In this document: one piece after another, positions 42,263 to 51,302 of the stretch
Layout: each line of letters opens with the position of its first letter
Position numbering within the stretch: the stretch's first letter is position 1
DNA from: Spirochaetae bacterium HGW-Spirochaetae-3
GTDB lineage: Bacteria; Spirochaetota; Spirochaetia; Treponematales; UBA12059
Direction of reading: 5' to 3'
DNA length: 64,000 nt
Assembly: GCA_002839315.1 (NCBI GenBank)
Contig: PGXV01000003.1
Span: forward strand, 1 to 64,000
Translations under genes and position numbers: made by a program
Notes under the pieces: model-generated
Told to the model about the DNA's origin: nothing
The model's database searches: none
Seen by the model: only the letters and a program-made list of their open reading frames with translations

Positions 42263-43299
42263 AGCCCTAGGAGCTCTATCTCGAAGACGAGCACCGCGTT
42301 GCCCGGGACGACTCCTCCGGCGCCGCGGGCTCCGTATCCCATCTCGGGAGGGATGACGACGACGCGGCGCTCGCCGTACGACATCGCCGCGACCGCCGCG
42401 TCGAAGCCCGGTATCACCTGGCCGCCCGCGAGCTTGAACTCGAACGGTTCGTTTCCGCGGTCGGCGGTAGAATCTATCTTCTTCCCGTCGGACAGCGTCA
42501 GCGTGTAGAGTATCCTGACCTGGGTCCCCGGCGCTGGCCTGCGTCCGTCGCCGGCCTCGAGGATCTTGTAGAGGAGCCCGTCCGAGCCCGCGGCCAGGCC
42601 GGGGATCCGCGCCTTGACGGCGGAATACTGCGGCTCGAGCGCGGCCTTCGCGCGCTCGCCGGCCTTCGACGCGAACGACTTGATATCCGCGTCGAATTTG
42701 GCCTTGTCAGCCTTGAAGGCCGCGGCCTTCGCGCCCTTGCGCACGATCCGGACGCTGCTCATCGCGTCGCCCTTGCGAATAGACTGTACCGCCTGCATTC
42801 CCGACGCGACGCGGCCGAACACCGTATACGAGCCGTCGAGGAATTTAGCCGGGCCGAGCGTTATATAGAACTGGCTGCCGTTCGTGTCCGGCCCAGCGTT
42901 GGCCATGCCGAGGACGCCGGCCTCGCCGAAGCTCAACGACGGGTCGATCTCGTTGGGGAACTGGTATCCGGGACCGCCGCGGCCGGTGCCGGTCGGGTCG
43001 CCGCCCTGGATGACGAATCCGGGCTCGACGCGGTGGAAGACGACGCCGTCGAAGAACGGCTTCCCGGAAGGCGCGAACGAACCCTCGGCCAGGCCGACGA
43101 AGCTGGCCACGGCGAGCGGCGCCTTGTCGGCGAACAGCTCGAGCACGATCGTACCCCTAGCGGTGACGACCGTAGCGTACAGGCCGTCGGGCAGGGCGGC
43201 CGTCGGATCGGCGGGAAGCGCGGTCTGGGCGGCGGCGACGGCAGCGCCGACGGAGATCAGCAGCGCGACCACGGAGGCGCGCGCGGTTATCTTAATCAT
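42259..43299 (-). CDS. Secreted dual peptidyl-prolyl isomerase: cyclophilin-FKBP fusion
   Basis: The 346-residue protein has a signal peptide (VVALLISVGAAVAAA). Residues about 38-190 are a cyclophilin ('FFDGVVFHRVEPGFVIQGGDPTGTG', 'GVLGMANAGPDTNGSQFYIT'). A helical linker (205-245) follows. Residues about 250-346 form an FKBP ('GTQVRILYTLTLSDGKKIDST', 'PFEFKLAGGQVIPGFD', 'VVVIPPEMGYGARG'). Both active sites keep conserved residues, so both halves are probably active on envelope proteins. Dual-family immunophilins have been reported in a few bacteria including Treponema, which fits a spirochaete. The gene overlaps the MFS stop by four bases. Confidence 0.92.
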   Translation of the reverse strand: MIKITARASVVALLISVGAAVAAAQTALPADPTAALPDGLYATVVTARGTIVLELFADKAPLAVASFVGLAEGSFAPSGKPFFDGVVFHRVEPGFVIQGGDPTGTGRGGPGYQFPNEIDPSLSFGEAGVLGMANAGPDTNGSQFYITLGPAKFLDGSYTVFGRVASGMQAVQSIRKGDAMSSVRIVRKGAKAAAFKADKAKFDADIKSFASKAGERAKAALEPQYSAVKARIPGLAAGSDGLLYKILEAGDGRRPAPGTQVRILYTLTLSDGKKIDSTADRGNEPFEFKLAGGQVIPGFDAAVAAMSYGERRVVVIPPEMGYGARGAGGVVPGNAVLVFEIELLGL

Positions 43300-43351
43300 C
43301 AGGATTCCTCCGCGAGGAGGATACGCTATGGACGATCTCTCGACAAGTTAG

Positions 43352-43376
43352 TATTATACCCCCAGGGGGTATAATA
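43352..43376 (+). promoter_or_regulatory. CsoR-type copper operator and promoter
   Basis: TATTATACCCCC, one A, then GGGGGTATAATA form a perfect 12+1+12 palindrome with the G/C-tract and TATA arms typical of CsoR/FrmR-family operators. A TGGACG (43329-43334) -17 bp- TATTAT pair overlaps its left arm. The downstream GGGGG may serve as ribosome site for GTG 43378. The regulator is encoded three genes downstream. Confidence 0.85.
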
Positions 43377-43377
43377 C

Positions 43378-44793
43378 GTGACCAGTCTCGTTATTACGGT
43401 GATGGGGATGACCTGCGTTTCCTGCGAGAAGCGCGTTGAAACGGCAGCGCTCGCCGTAGCGGGCGTAAGCTTCGCGAAAGCCGAGGCCGCCCGCAATCGA
43501 CTAACGATCGGCTTGATCCCGGCCGCGAGCCAGGAAGCCGTCGTAGAGCAGGTAGCTGCCGCCGTAACCGCAGCCGGATACGAGGCGTCGAGCGCTGACA
43601 AGGCTCGGTCGCTCCCCGGGCGGGATACCGTACTCGCGATCGCTATCGGAACGGGGCTGGCGGCTGCCTTCTTCGCGCTGGACCGTTCCGGGCTCGCGAC
43701 GTTCGCTCCCGGGCGAGGGGCGACGGCGGCGGCTCTGGCCGCGAGCGGTATCCTGGCGTCGTTCCACTGCGTATCGATGTGCGGCGGTATCGCGCTGTCG
43801 CAAGCGCTACGCGCCGGATCGGCTACGGTCTCGCGATGGGCATCGCTTAAGTCTTCGATCATATACAACGTGGGCAGGATCTCCGGCTATACGGCCATCG
43901 GTGCGCTGGTAGGCTCCCTGGGGTCGGTCCTTGATCTGGGTCCTCGGGGCCGCGCGGCGGTGATGTTCATAGCGGCGGCCTTCATGGCGGTCATGGGCCT
44001 GCGGCTCGCAGGCCTCATGCCCGCGCCCAGGCGGCGCGACGGATCCGTCCTCACGAGGATCCGGGACGCGGTAGGATCCAGGGCCGCCGGGCTTGGACCG
44101 TTCGCGGTAGGCCTCGCGAACGCGCTCATGCCCTGCGGCCCCCTGCAGGCGGCCCAGGCCTTCGCGCTGGCCTCGGGCTCCGCCGTAGGCGGAGCGCTCG
44201 CCATGTTCGCGTTCTCCGCCGGTACCGTTCCGCTGATGCTGGCCTTCGGGGCGGGCGGCTCGCTACTGTCGAGGCGCTTCAGGTCGATGGCGGCCCGGGC
44301 GGGCGGCGTGCTCGTGCTGTTCCTGGGCGTGGCCTCGTTCGGCCGGGCCTGGGCGCTGGCCGGGCTCGGCATTCCCGGTTCCGGTTCCCCCATCACCCTC
44401 GCCGGAACGGCCGGGACCGTGGCTACCGCCGCGGCAGGTCCGACACCGTCGGGTACGCCGCCTACTGGCGGCGCCGCGGTCGCGGCGGCGAGGGACGGCT
44501 ACCAGGAAGTCGTGTTCGCCCTGGCGCCGCGCGCCTATCGTAAGATCGTCGTGGCCGCGGGCGTGCCGGTCAAGTGGACGATTCGAGCCGCGGCCAAGGA
44601 CATCAACGGGTGCAACAACGCCATCGTGGTTCCGGCCTACGACCTGGTCAAGGACCTGGTACCCGGCGACAACGTCATCGAATTCTTGCCGGACAGGCCA
44701 GGCACCATCCAGTATTCGTGCTGGATGGGCATGATCCGCTCTACCATCGAGGTGGTAGCGCCGGACGATCCCAGGCTCGGGCCCGCGTCATGA
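43378..44793 (+). CDS. HMA - TauE/SafE-type membrane - cupredoxin fusion protein (copper handling)
   Basis: A 471-residue protein in three parts. Residues 4-68 are a heavy-metal-associated domain with GMTCVSC (Cys13 and Cys16). 75-340 is a six-helix membrane domain with 'SFHCVSMCGG' and 'ANALMPCGPLQ', metal-type Cys/Met motifs of the SafE/DsbD-like group. A Thr/Pro linker follows, and 375-471 is a cupredoxin-like domain with 'DINGCNNAIVVPAYDL' and 'IQYSCWMGMI'. Start is GTG 43378 close to the operator. It probably moves or binds copper across the membrane in cooperation with CopA, encoded 55 bp downstream. Confidence 0.8.
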   Translation: MTSLVITVMGMTCVSCEKRVETAALAVAGVSFAKAEAARNRLTIGLIPAASQEAVVEQVAAAVTAAGYEASSADKARSLPGRDTVLAIAIGTGLAAAFFALDRSGLATFAPGRGATAAALAASGILASFHCVSMCGGIALSQALRAGSATVSRWASLKSSIIYNVGRISGYTAIGALVGSLGSVLDLGPRGRAAVMFIAAAFMAVMGLRLAGLMPAPRRRDGSVLTRIRDAVGSRAAGLGPFAVGLANALMPCGPLQAAQAFALASGSAVGGALAMFAFSAGTVPLMLAFGAGGSLLSRRFRSMAARAGGVLVLFLGVASFGRAWALAGLGIPGSGSPITLAGTAGTVATAAAGPTPSGTPPTGGAAVAAARDGYQEVVFALAPRAYRKIVVAAGVPVKWTIRAAAKDINGCNNAIVVPAYDLVKDLVPGDNVIEFLPDRPGTIQYSCWMGMIRSTIEVVAPDDPRLGPAS

Positions 44794-44848
44794 GCGGGGT
44801 AAGGTCCGCGCCGAGTAGAACGATTGAATTTTCCCGAAAGGAGAACCT

Positions 44849-47350
44849 ATGAGAACCGATACCCTCGAGATACGGGGCATGACCTGCGCGGTCTGCGCGC
44901 GGACAACGGAAAAGGCCGCGGGGTCCGTCCCCGGCGTTAGCTCCGCGTCGGTGAACTTCGCGTCGGAGAAGCTGACCGTTGAGTACGACGAGGCGACGAC
45001 TGGGCTGGAAGCGGTCGCGGCCGCGGTCAAGGACGCCGGCTACGAGGCGGTGCTGCCGGTCGCGATCAGGAACGCTACCGTGCCGATAGGCGGCATGACC
45101 TGCTCCGCCTGCTCGGCGGCCGTTGAGAGGGCCGTGGGCAAGGTCCCAGGCGTATCGGCCGCCTCGGTCAACTTCGCGTCGGAGAGGCTGTCGGTCAGCT
45201 GGGACCCGGGCGCCACGCGGCTGTCCGAGATCAAGCTGGCCGTGAAGGAAGCCGGCTACGAGGCGTTGGCCGCCGACTCGGGCCCGGCGGCCGTCGACGA
45301 GCACGCGAAGGCCAAGACGCGCGAAGCGAGTCGGCAGAAACGGCGCTTCATAGTCGCTCTCCTGTCTTCTTTCCCTCTTCTATATATCTCTATGGGGCAC
45401 ATGATCGGGCTGCCCCTGCCCGAAATACTCCATCCGATGGACTACCCCCTCAATTACGCGATCACGCAGTTCCTTCTCGTGCTACCGGCGATCTGGGCCG
45501 GCAAGAAATTCTATACGGTGGGGACGAAGGCGCTGCTCAGGCGTGCGCCCAACATGGACAGCCTGATAGCGATAGGAACCAGCTCGGCGATGGCCTACAG
45601 CGTGTGGTCGACCGTCCAGATAGCCCTCGGCGATTCCTCGGGGACGGAGCACCTCTACTTCGAGACGGTCGCGGTGATCATCGCGCTTATACTCCTGGGC
45701 AAGTTCCTGGAGGCGAGGTCCAAGGGCAAGGCCTCGGAGGCGATAAAGAAGCTGATGGGCATGGCCCCGAAGACCGCCGTCGTCGTCTCGGGAGGGGCGG
45801 ACATCGAGCTTCCCGTCGAGGAAGTCTCCGTCGGAGACGTCATCCGCGTGAGGCCCGGCGAGCGGGTGCCGGTCGACGGGGTCATCATCGAAGGCGCGAC
45901 CGCGATAGACGAATCGATGCTGACCGGCGAGAGCATACCCGCGGAGAAGGGCCCCGGCGACAAGGTATCCGGGGCGACCGTCAACGGCCAGGCCATGTTC
46001 ACGTTCCGGGCGACGGCCGTCGGGGCGGACACCGCGCTGGCGCGCATCGTCAGGCTCGTCGAGGAGGCTCAGGGCTCCAAGGCTCCGATAGCCGCGCTGG
46101 CCGACAAGGTTTCCGGAGTCTTCGTACCGGTGGTCGTCGCCATAGCGTTCCTCTCCGCGGGCGCCTGGCTGCTCGGGGGCCAGAGCTTCGAGTTCGCCGT
46201 TCGCGTATTCGTCGCCGTGCTGACGATAGCCTGCCCCTGCGCCCTCGGCCTGGCGACGCCGGTGGCCATAATGGTAGGCACCGGGCGCGGCGCCCAGCTG
46301 GGCATCCTGATCAAGGGCGGCGAGGCGCTGGAGAACGCCCACCGGGTCAAGGCGATAGTGCTGGACAAGACCGGTACCATCACCGTAGGCAGGCCCGCGG
46401 TCGTCGAGGCGAAGGCGTACCCGATGGCCGCCGCGTCAGGCGTCGCGGACCGGGCGTTGCAGGCGGACGGGGTGCTGGCCCTGGCGGCGTCGGCCGAGAA
46501 GGGGTCGGAGCACCCGCTCGGCGCGGCGATAGTCAGGGAGGCGGAAGCGCGCGGCCTGGCCTTCGAGGCGATAGGACGGCTCTCCGCTGAACCGGGGAGG
46601 GGCATAGAGGCGGCGATCGGAGGAAAGACCGTCATCGTAGGCAACGCCCGGATGATGGCGGAACGCGGCATAGACGCTACGGCGGCGGACGCCGACATGG
46701 CGCGGCTCTCCGCCGACGGCAAGACGGCGATGCTCGTGGCCGTGGACGGCGCCCTCGCGGGGCTCGTCGCGGTGGCCGACGTGGTCAAGCCGTCCAGCGC
46801 GGCCGCGATCGCGGCGCTCAGGCGGCTGGGCATCGAGACGGCGATGATCACCGGCGACGCCAAGGCCGTCGCGGACGCGATAGGCCGCGAGGTAGGCGTC
46901 GACCGAGTCGTAGCCGAGGTGCTACCAGCGGATAAGGCCGCCGCAGTGCGAGCCCTCCAGGCAGAAGGCAAGCTGGTAGCGATGGTAGGGGACGGGATAA
47001 ACGACGCGCCAGCCCTGGCCGCGTCCGACGTGGGCATCGCCATAGGCTCGGGCGCCGACGTTGCCGCGGAATCGGCCGATATAGTACTGGCGCGTAGCGA
47101 CCTGTCCGACGTGGCGACGGCGCTCGCGCTATCGCGGGCGACCATGCGGAACATCAAGCAGAACCTGTTCTGGGCCTTCGGCTACAATGTCCTGGGCATA
47201 CCGGTTGCGGCGGGCGTCCTGTACCTGTTCGGCGGGCCGCTCCTGAACCCGATATTCGCGGCCGCGGCGATGTCGCTGTCGTCGGTATCTGTAGTCACCA
47301 ACGCGTTACGGCTCAGAGCCTGGAAACCTTCGTATTCATCAAGGAGTTAA
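44849..47350 (+). CDS. copA: Copper-exporting P1B-type ATPase CopA
   Basis: The 833-residue ATPase has two N-terminal HMA domains (GMTCAVC near residue 10, GMTCSAC near 76), which deliver copper. The membrane CPC motif is in '[13 protein letters not shown]', phosphorylation site DKTGT, actuator TGES, 'SEHPLG' in the nucleotide domain, and '[12 protein letters not shown]'. The last helix contains the usual 'FGYNVLGIP...M..SS' metal ligands. It exports Cu(I) using ATP. AAAGGAG precedes ATG 44849. It is the second gene of the copper operon. Confidence 0.95.
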   Translation: MRTDTLEIRGMTCAVCARTTEKAAGSVPGVSSASVNFASEKLTVEYDEATTGLEAVAAAVKDAGYEAVLPVAIRNATVPIGGMTCSACSAAVERAVGKVPGVSAASVNFASERLSVSWDPGATRLSEIKLAVKEAGYEALAADSGPAAVDEHAKAKTREASRQKRRFIVALLSSFPLLYISMGHMIGLPLPEILHPMDYPLNYAITQFLLVLPAIWAGKKFYTVGTKALLRRAPNMDSLIAIGTSSAMAYSVWSTVQIALGDSSGTEHLYFETVAVIIALILLGKFLEARSKGKASEAIKKLMGMAPKTAVVVSGGADIELPVEEVSVGDVIRVRPGERVPVDGVIIEGATAIDESMLTGESIPAEKGPGDKVSGATVNGQAMFTFRATAVGADTALARIVRLVEEAQGSKAPIAALADKVSGVFVPVVVAIAFLSAGAWLLGGQSFEFAVRVFVAVLTIACPCALGLATPVAIMVGTGRGAQLGILIKGGEALENAHRVKAIVLDKTGTITVGRPAVVEAKAYPMAAASGVADRALQADGVLALAASAEKGSEHPLGAAIVREAEARGLAFEAIGRLSAEPGRGIEAAIGGKTVIVGNARMMAERGIDATAADADMARLSADGKTAMLVAVDGALAGLVAVADVVKPSSAAAIAALRRLGIETAMITGDAKAVADAIGREVGVDRVVAEVLPADKAAAVRALQAEGKLVAMVGDGINDAPALAASDVGIAIGSGADVAAESADIVLARSDLSDVATALALSRATMRNIKQNLFWAFGYNVLGIPVAAGVLYLFGGPLLNPIFAAAAMSLSSVSVVTNALRLRAWKPSYSSRS

Positions 47351-47352
47351 CT

Positions 47353-47676
47353 ATGGAAAAGGGTACCGAGGCTGACTGCGAGGCCGAAGCGACCTGCGCG
47401 TGCAAGAAGACCGAGAGGCCCGACGAGCTCAAGCGCTCGCTCGCCGGCAGGCTGGCGCGGATAGAGGGTCAGGTGCGCGGCATCAAGCGTATGATAGAGG
47501 AGGACGCGTACTGCGACGACGTCATGGCCCAGATCGCCGCGGCCCGCGGCGCCCTTGCCAAGGCTTCGCTCGTCGTGCTCGAGCACCACATGAAGCATTG
47601 CCTGATAGACCACGTACGCGCGGGGGACGACGGGATCGTCGACGAACTGATAGATAGCATCGCCAAGAACTTCTAA
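47353..47676 (+). CDS. csoR: CsoR-family copper-sensing repressor
   Basis: The 107-residue all-helical repressor has the copper triad Cys54, His79 and Cys83, with the same spacing (25 and 4) as the founding CsoR. 'GRLARIEGQVRGIKRMIEE' is the helix-1 signature. An N-terminal extension with three more cysteines (residues 9, 15, 17) is not usual. Loss of DNA binding on Cu(I) binding would release the operator at 43352-43376. It is the last gene of the operon, so the system is autoregulated. Confidence 0.9.
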   Translation: MEKGTEADCEAEATCACKKTERPDELKRSLAGRLARIEGQVRGIKRMIEEDAYCDDVMAQIAAARGALAKASLVVLEHHMKHCLIDHVRAGDDGIVDELIDSIAKNF

Positions 47677-47725
47677 CGGGGGGAAGGACTAGCCATCAAG
47701 GGCGGTTTCCCCGTACCTTCGCGTC

Positions 47726-48229
47726 ATGCAGAACGCTCGAGAGACGGGATCCCGCGACCTTCCGTCAACCGCCCTGTATATCGCGAAGTGCGTAATCGGC
47801 ACGGCCATATGCTACAGCCTCTACCTGGCCTTCCCCCGCTATCCTCTGTATTGGAGCATCATATCGGTACTGCTCGTCCTCGATCCCGACGAGAAAGAAT
47901 CTATACGCCTTTCATACGTACGGATGAAGGCCAATATCGCCGGCGCCGCGGTAGGAGTCGCGGCCATCCTCGCCTTCGGCAGCGTCGGGATCCTCGCGCT
48001 CTGCGCCTCGGTCGTCGCGACGCTCGCCCTATGCCAGGCCATCAGGCTCGGCAAGGCGACGCGCTCGGCGCTCGCGGCCCTGGTCATCGTGACGGTTAGC
48101 GGGACGCCGACCTGGCTCACCGGTCTCCAGCGCATGGGCTGCGTCGTTATCGGTTGCCTCGTCGCGATCATGCTGACCGTAATCGGCGCTCTCGCCACGA
48201 AGGCCGGGGCGGGGAAGCGGAACGGCTAG
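47726..48229 (+). CDS. FUSC-like small membrane protein
   Basis: The 167-residue protein has four or five membrane helices after a short polar N-terminus. 'YPLYWSIISVLLVLDPDEKESIRLSYVRMKANIAGAAVG' resembles the start of the fusaric-acid-resistance/aromatic-acid exporter membrane domain. The cytoplasmic part is missing, so it is a membrane half only. It lies 49 bp after csoR and ends one base from the convergent ECF gene. It may be part of the copper transcript or independent. Confidence 0.65.
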   Translation: MQNARETGSRDLPSTALYIAKCVIGTAICYSLYLAFPRYPLYWSIISVLLVLDPDEKESIRLSYVRMKANIAGAAVGVAAILAFGSVGILALCASVVATLALCQAIRLGKATRSALAALVIVTVSGTPTWLTGLQRMGCVVIGCLVAIMLTVIGALATKAGAGKRNG

Positions 48230-48230
48230 C

Positions 48231-48854
48231 CTAGAGGCCGAAACCCGAATCGCGGAGCGCCAGAGCCTCCGAGCTCCGCTTCGCCTTTTCCAGCGACCTG
48301 GAGACGAGGGGCACGGATAGCGCGACGAGATGCCTGCCGGGCCGGCGCGCGGGATCTGAACCCCTGAGCCGCGCGGACTCGTCGGCGCGGCGTAGCTCCG
48401 CCGTCGTCCATGGCACGAAAGCCATCGTCAACGATGCCGACCGCGCTATCCGGCCGCTTAGCCGGGAGCCGAGCGGCCGAAGCAGGACGGAAAGCGCGTC
48501 GCGTAGCTCGACGGGGCTCATCCCGGAGGACAACCACGCCGCCGACGCCAACACCAGCGCGAGGCGCGCGCTCCGGAGCAGCGACGGCTCCCAGACGGCC
48601 CAAGCCGAGGAGACGGACGGCGCGCCGAACGGCGCCCCGACCATGGCTGGCAGGGCGGCCGCGACGAGCAGGAACCACGACCGCCTCGTCCACCGTCCCC
48701 ACCCGAGCCCCTCCGAGGCCCCCAGCGCCGCCACGGCGATCGCTGGCGCGGCTATCCAGGGGAAGGGACACGAGAAGACGGCGATCTGCGTCGCGAGGTA
48801 CGCCACGAAACGCGATGCCCCCCGAAGTCTCCCCGGCCGTTTCAGCGGCGTCAC
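48231..48854 (-). CDS. ECF transporter transmembrane protein (EcfT/BioN)
   Basis: The 207-residue EcfT has about five membrane helices. Its two ATPase-coupling motifs occur in 'RADESARLRGSD' and 'EALALRDSGFG', forms of the A-R-G signature; the second lacks the usual Gly at the end of 'ARG'. It connects the biotin-binding BioY to the ATPase. It is the last gene of the bio operon, with an ATGA overlap to the ATPase gene. Confidence 0.85.
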   Translation of the reverse strand: MTPLKRPGRLRGASRFVAYLATQIAVFSCPFPWIAAPAIAVAALGASEGLGWGRWTRRSWFLLVAAALPAMVGAPFGAPSVSSAWAVWEPSLLRSARLALVLASAAWLSSGMSPVELRDALSVLLRPLGSRLSGRIARSASLTMAFVPWTTAELRRADESARLRGSDPARRPGRHLVALSVPLVSRSLEKAKRSSEALALRDSGFGL

Positions 48855-49606
48855 GATCCGACCTCGAGCCAGCTCATCTCGGCCAGTCGGTCAACGCTCC
48901 CGGGCGGCCGCCTGAGCCCTAGCGAAGGCAGTTCCGGCCAAAGCGACGCGGGCGCCCCATCGCGTACGACCCGTCCCGAATCCATGACGACGAGCCTGTC
49001 GGCATGCGCCAGGCACTTCTCGAGGTCATGGGTCACGACGAGGACGCCGACGCCCGAGGCCCGCAGTCGCAAGAGCACCTCGAGCAGGGCCGACGCCCCG
49101 GTCCAGTCGAGGCCGTTGAACGGCTCGTCGAGCACGATCAGCTCGGGCTCGGCGACCAGCGCCGACGCGACCGCTAGCCTGCGCTTCTCGCCGCCCGAGA
49201 GCCCCGCGCACAGCCGCTCGTCGAAACCGCCCAGGCCCGCCGCCCCGAGCGCCGCGTCGACCCTCCTCCCGTACGAATCCGGCCGCTCGCCAGCGGCCCG
49301 AGGCCCGAACTCGGCGTCCTCGCGTACCGTCACCCCGAGTATCTGGTGCTCGGGCTCCTGGAACACGAGCGCCACCCTACGCCGCGTCTCCGCGAGCCGA
49401 GAGCCGAGGATTACCCCGTCTACGAGCACCTCTCCTGAGTCCGCGGCCTCGAGCCCCAGCGCGTGGCGTATAAGCAGCGACTTGCCCGAGCCGTTCCGGC
49501 CCGACAGTACGACGAACGACGGCGTCTCGAGGACGAGGCTGGCGCCCGAGAGCCCGCTCGCGCCGTCGGGGAACGTCTTCGAAAGGGCCTTGAACTCCAG
49601 CCTCAT
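48851..49606 (-). CDS. ECF transporter ATPase (BioM/EcfA type)
   Basis: The 251-residue ATPase has Walker A SGRNGSGKSLL, Q-loop 'LVFQEPEHQILGVTVREDAEFGP' (the ECF-type 'PExQ'), signature LSGGEKRRL, Walker B 'LIVLDEPFNGLD' and H-loop 'VVTHDLEKC'. The only ATPase gene in the operon, it probably works as a homodimer with BioN and BioY. Overlaps on both sides are ATGA. Confidence 0.9.
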   Translation of the reverse strand: MRLEFKALSKTFPDGASGLSGASLVLETPSFVVLSGRNGSGKSLLIRHALGLEAADSGEVLVDGVILGSRLAETRRRVALVFQEPEHQILGVTVREDAEFGPRAAGERPDSYGRRVDAALGAAGLGGFDERLCAGLSGGEKRRLAVASALVAEPELIVLDEPFNGLDWTGASALLEVLLRLRASGVGVLVVTHDLEKCLAHADRLVVMDSGRVVRDGAPASLWPELPSLGLRRPPGSVDRLAEMSWLEVGS

Positions 49607-50199
49607 CGAACCGCTTCGCCTGCGGAGGCCGCGCCCTTCTTCTTGGCGGGCAGGTATTCGGCGAGGAGCGGCCGCAGGGCGCGTACGAGCGCGGCGGCGG
49701 CTACGGCCTTCACGACGTCTCCCGCTAGATACGGAGCCATTATCAGGAAGGCCGCGAGCATCGATACGTCACGGTCAGGCCGGGCGTCGAGGACGGCGCG
49801 GAACCACGGTAGCCCGATAGCGTACAACGCGACGACGCCGGCCAGCGCTCCCGCCAGGGCGCGGCCGAAACCCCACGACCGGCGATCGGACAGGAGTCCC
49901 GCGACGAGAGCCGCCGCCGCGTAGCCGAGGAGGAAGCCGCCCGTCGCTCCGGCGAACTGGCCCAGGCCGCCCGCCCCGTTGACGAATACGGGTAGCCCGG
50001 CCGAACCGAGCGCCAGGTAGAGTCCGGTCGCGGCGAGCCCCCAGCGCGGACCGAGCAGCAGCCCCGCCAGCAAGGAGAAAAACACGGCGAGGGTCACCGG
50101 CGGCAACGGAGGCGGCAACGGTAGCGAGAAGACCGCCCCTACGGCGATCATCGCGGCGAAGAGCGATACCAGCGCGATCCTCAGTCCGTCTCGTTTCAT
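49603..50199 (-). CDS. bioY: Biotin transporter substrate-binding component BioY
   Basis: The 198-residue S-component has six membrane helices. 'LLAGLLLGPRWGLAATGLYLALGSAGLPVF' and 'GGLGQFAGATGGFLLGYAAAALVAG' are BioY signatures, and the loop 'PYLAGDVVKAVAAAALV' is typical. It binds biotin with high affinity. The gene lies between birA and the ATPase with ATGA overlaps. Confidence 0.93.
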   Translation of the reverse strand: MKRDGLRIALVSLFAAMIAVGAVFSLPLPPPLPPVTLAVFFSLLAGLLLGPRWGLAATGLYLALGSAGLPVFVNGAGGLGQFAGATGGFLLGYAAAALVAGLLSDRRSWGFGRALAGALAGVVALYAIGLPWFRAVLDARPDRDVSMLAAFLIMAPYLAGDVVKAVAAAALVRALRPLLAEYLPAKKKGAASAGEAVR

Positions 50200-51143
50200 A
50201 TAGAGTCTCCTTCATAGAGTATAGGGCGGCACTCGCCGATCGAGACGCCCGGACCGCCGTCCGAGGGCAGGAAGTCGCCGCGCTCGTTGAATCCCCTGAA
50301 TGTGATGACGCGGCGTTCGCCGTTCCAATACCGCATGGAGAAGGCGCGCCCGGGATCGGGCGCGAGGGGCAGCCATCGGGAGGCGTCCAGGACCGGATCG
50401 GCGGACCAGGATACGAGATCGCGGACGATACCGGCCGCGAGCTCGGCCCGTCGCGCCGACCGGAGCGTGAGCGCGTCCGGCGCGGTATTGAGCCCTATGC
50501 CCACGATATAGAAATCGGCCGCGCCTATGTCGCCGTACGCCTCGAGCAGTACCCCTCCGACCTTGCGCGGCTCCGGACCGTTACCCGGGACGACGATGTC
50601 GCCGGGCCAACGGAACGAAACGTCGGCGGCTCCGACCGATTCCAGGGCGCGGAGCGTCGAAAGCGAGGCTTCCAGAGAGAGCGCGCCGGCGTGCGAGGGA
50701 GGGAGGATGGAACGAAGGACGACCGACAGGTAGAGCCCCCCGGTCGGGCTTTCCCATGAAAGGCGGTCGCGGCCGCGGCCGGCGCTCTGGCCGAGCGCGA
50801 GTACGGTGGTACCGGAAGACGCTCCGTCGCCGGCGAGGCGCCTCGCCTCGTCCATCGTCGATCCGACCGTATCGAACAGCACGACCGGTCCGGGAGCGTC
50901 GAGCTCCCAACCCGCCAGCCCGTCGTCATGGACGAGAACGTACCCCTTCCTCGACGCCTCTATCCCGTAGCCCCAGGCCTTGAGAGACTCGACGCGCTTC
51001 CATAGCGCTACCCGGCTCATGCCCAGCTCTCCCGCGAGGCTCTCCCCGGAGACGGGCTCGCTCGCGAGCCTCAGGCGCTCGACGATATACCTGTCGCGCT
51101 CGTCGGGGGACAGAGCGCGCTCCGGGCCGCGAGAGCGCGTCAT
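50196..51143 (-). CDS. birA: Bifunctional biotin-protein ligase and biotin repressor BirA
   Basis: The 315-residue protein has an N-terminal winged HTH (residues about 15-75, 'SGESLAGELGMSRVALWKRVESL') and a ligase domain. 'GRGRDRLSWESPTGGLYLSVVL' is the biotin/ATP loop and 'KVGGVLLEAYGD' the Lys-containing strand. It attaches biotin to carboxyl carrier protein and, as biotinyl-AMP complex, represses transcription. A matching operator lies directly upstream (51145-51178). It heads the operon birA-bioY-ATPase-ecfT, so biotin uptake is set by biotin supply. No biotin biosynthetic genes are in the window. Confidence 0.93.
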   Translation of the reverse strand: MTRSRGPERALSPDERDRYIVERLRLASEPVSGESLAGELGMSRVALWKRVESLKAWGYGIEASRKGYVLVHDDGLAGWELDAPGPVVLFDTVGSTMDEARRLAGDGASSGTTVLALGQSAGRGRDRLSWESPTGGLYLSVVLRSILPPSHAGALSLEASLSTLRALESVGAADVSFRWPGDIVVPGNGPEPRKVGGVLLEAYGDIGAADFYIVGIGLNTAPDALTLRSARRAELAAGIVRDLVSWSADPVLDASRWLPLAPDPGRAFSMRYWNGERRVITFRGFNERGDFLPSDGGPGVSIGECRPILYEGDSI

Positions 51144-51144
51144 A

Positions 51145-51178
51145 TGGTAAACCTATTATTGACGCTCCAGGTTAACAT
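51145..51178 (-). promoter_or_regulatory. BirA operator (biotin regulatory site)
   Basis: TGGTAAACC (51145-51153), 16 bases, then GGTTAACAT (51170-51178) match the known BirA site pattern TTGTAAACC-N(14-16)-GGTTTACAA with about one mismatch per half. The start codon of birA is one base away, so repression would block transcription initiation of the bio operon. Confidence 0.85.
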
Positions 51179-51302
51179 AACGCCAAGGCTGCCACATCCC
51201 CAACCGGCGCGTCAAGGCCAGGTACAGAGAAACAATTAGTTTATTTTAAAAGAAGCTTACGATACCCGATTACGGGTACTAAGATGTACCGGGGGGGAAA
51301 TA

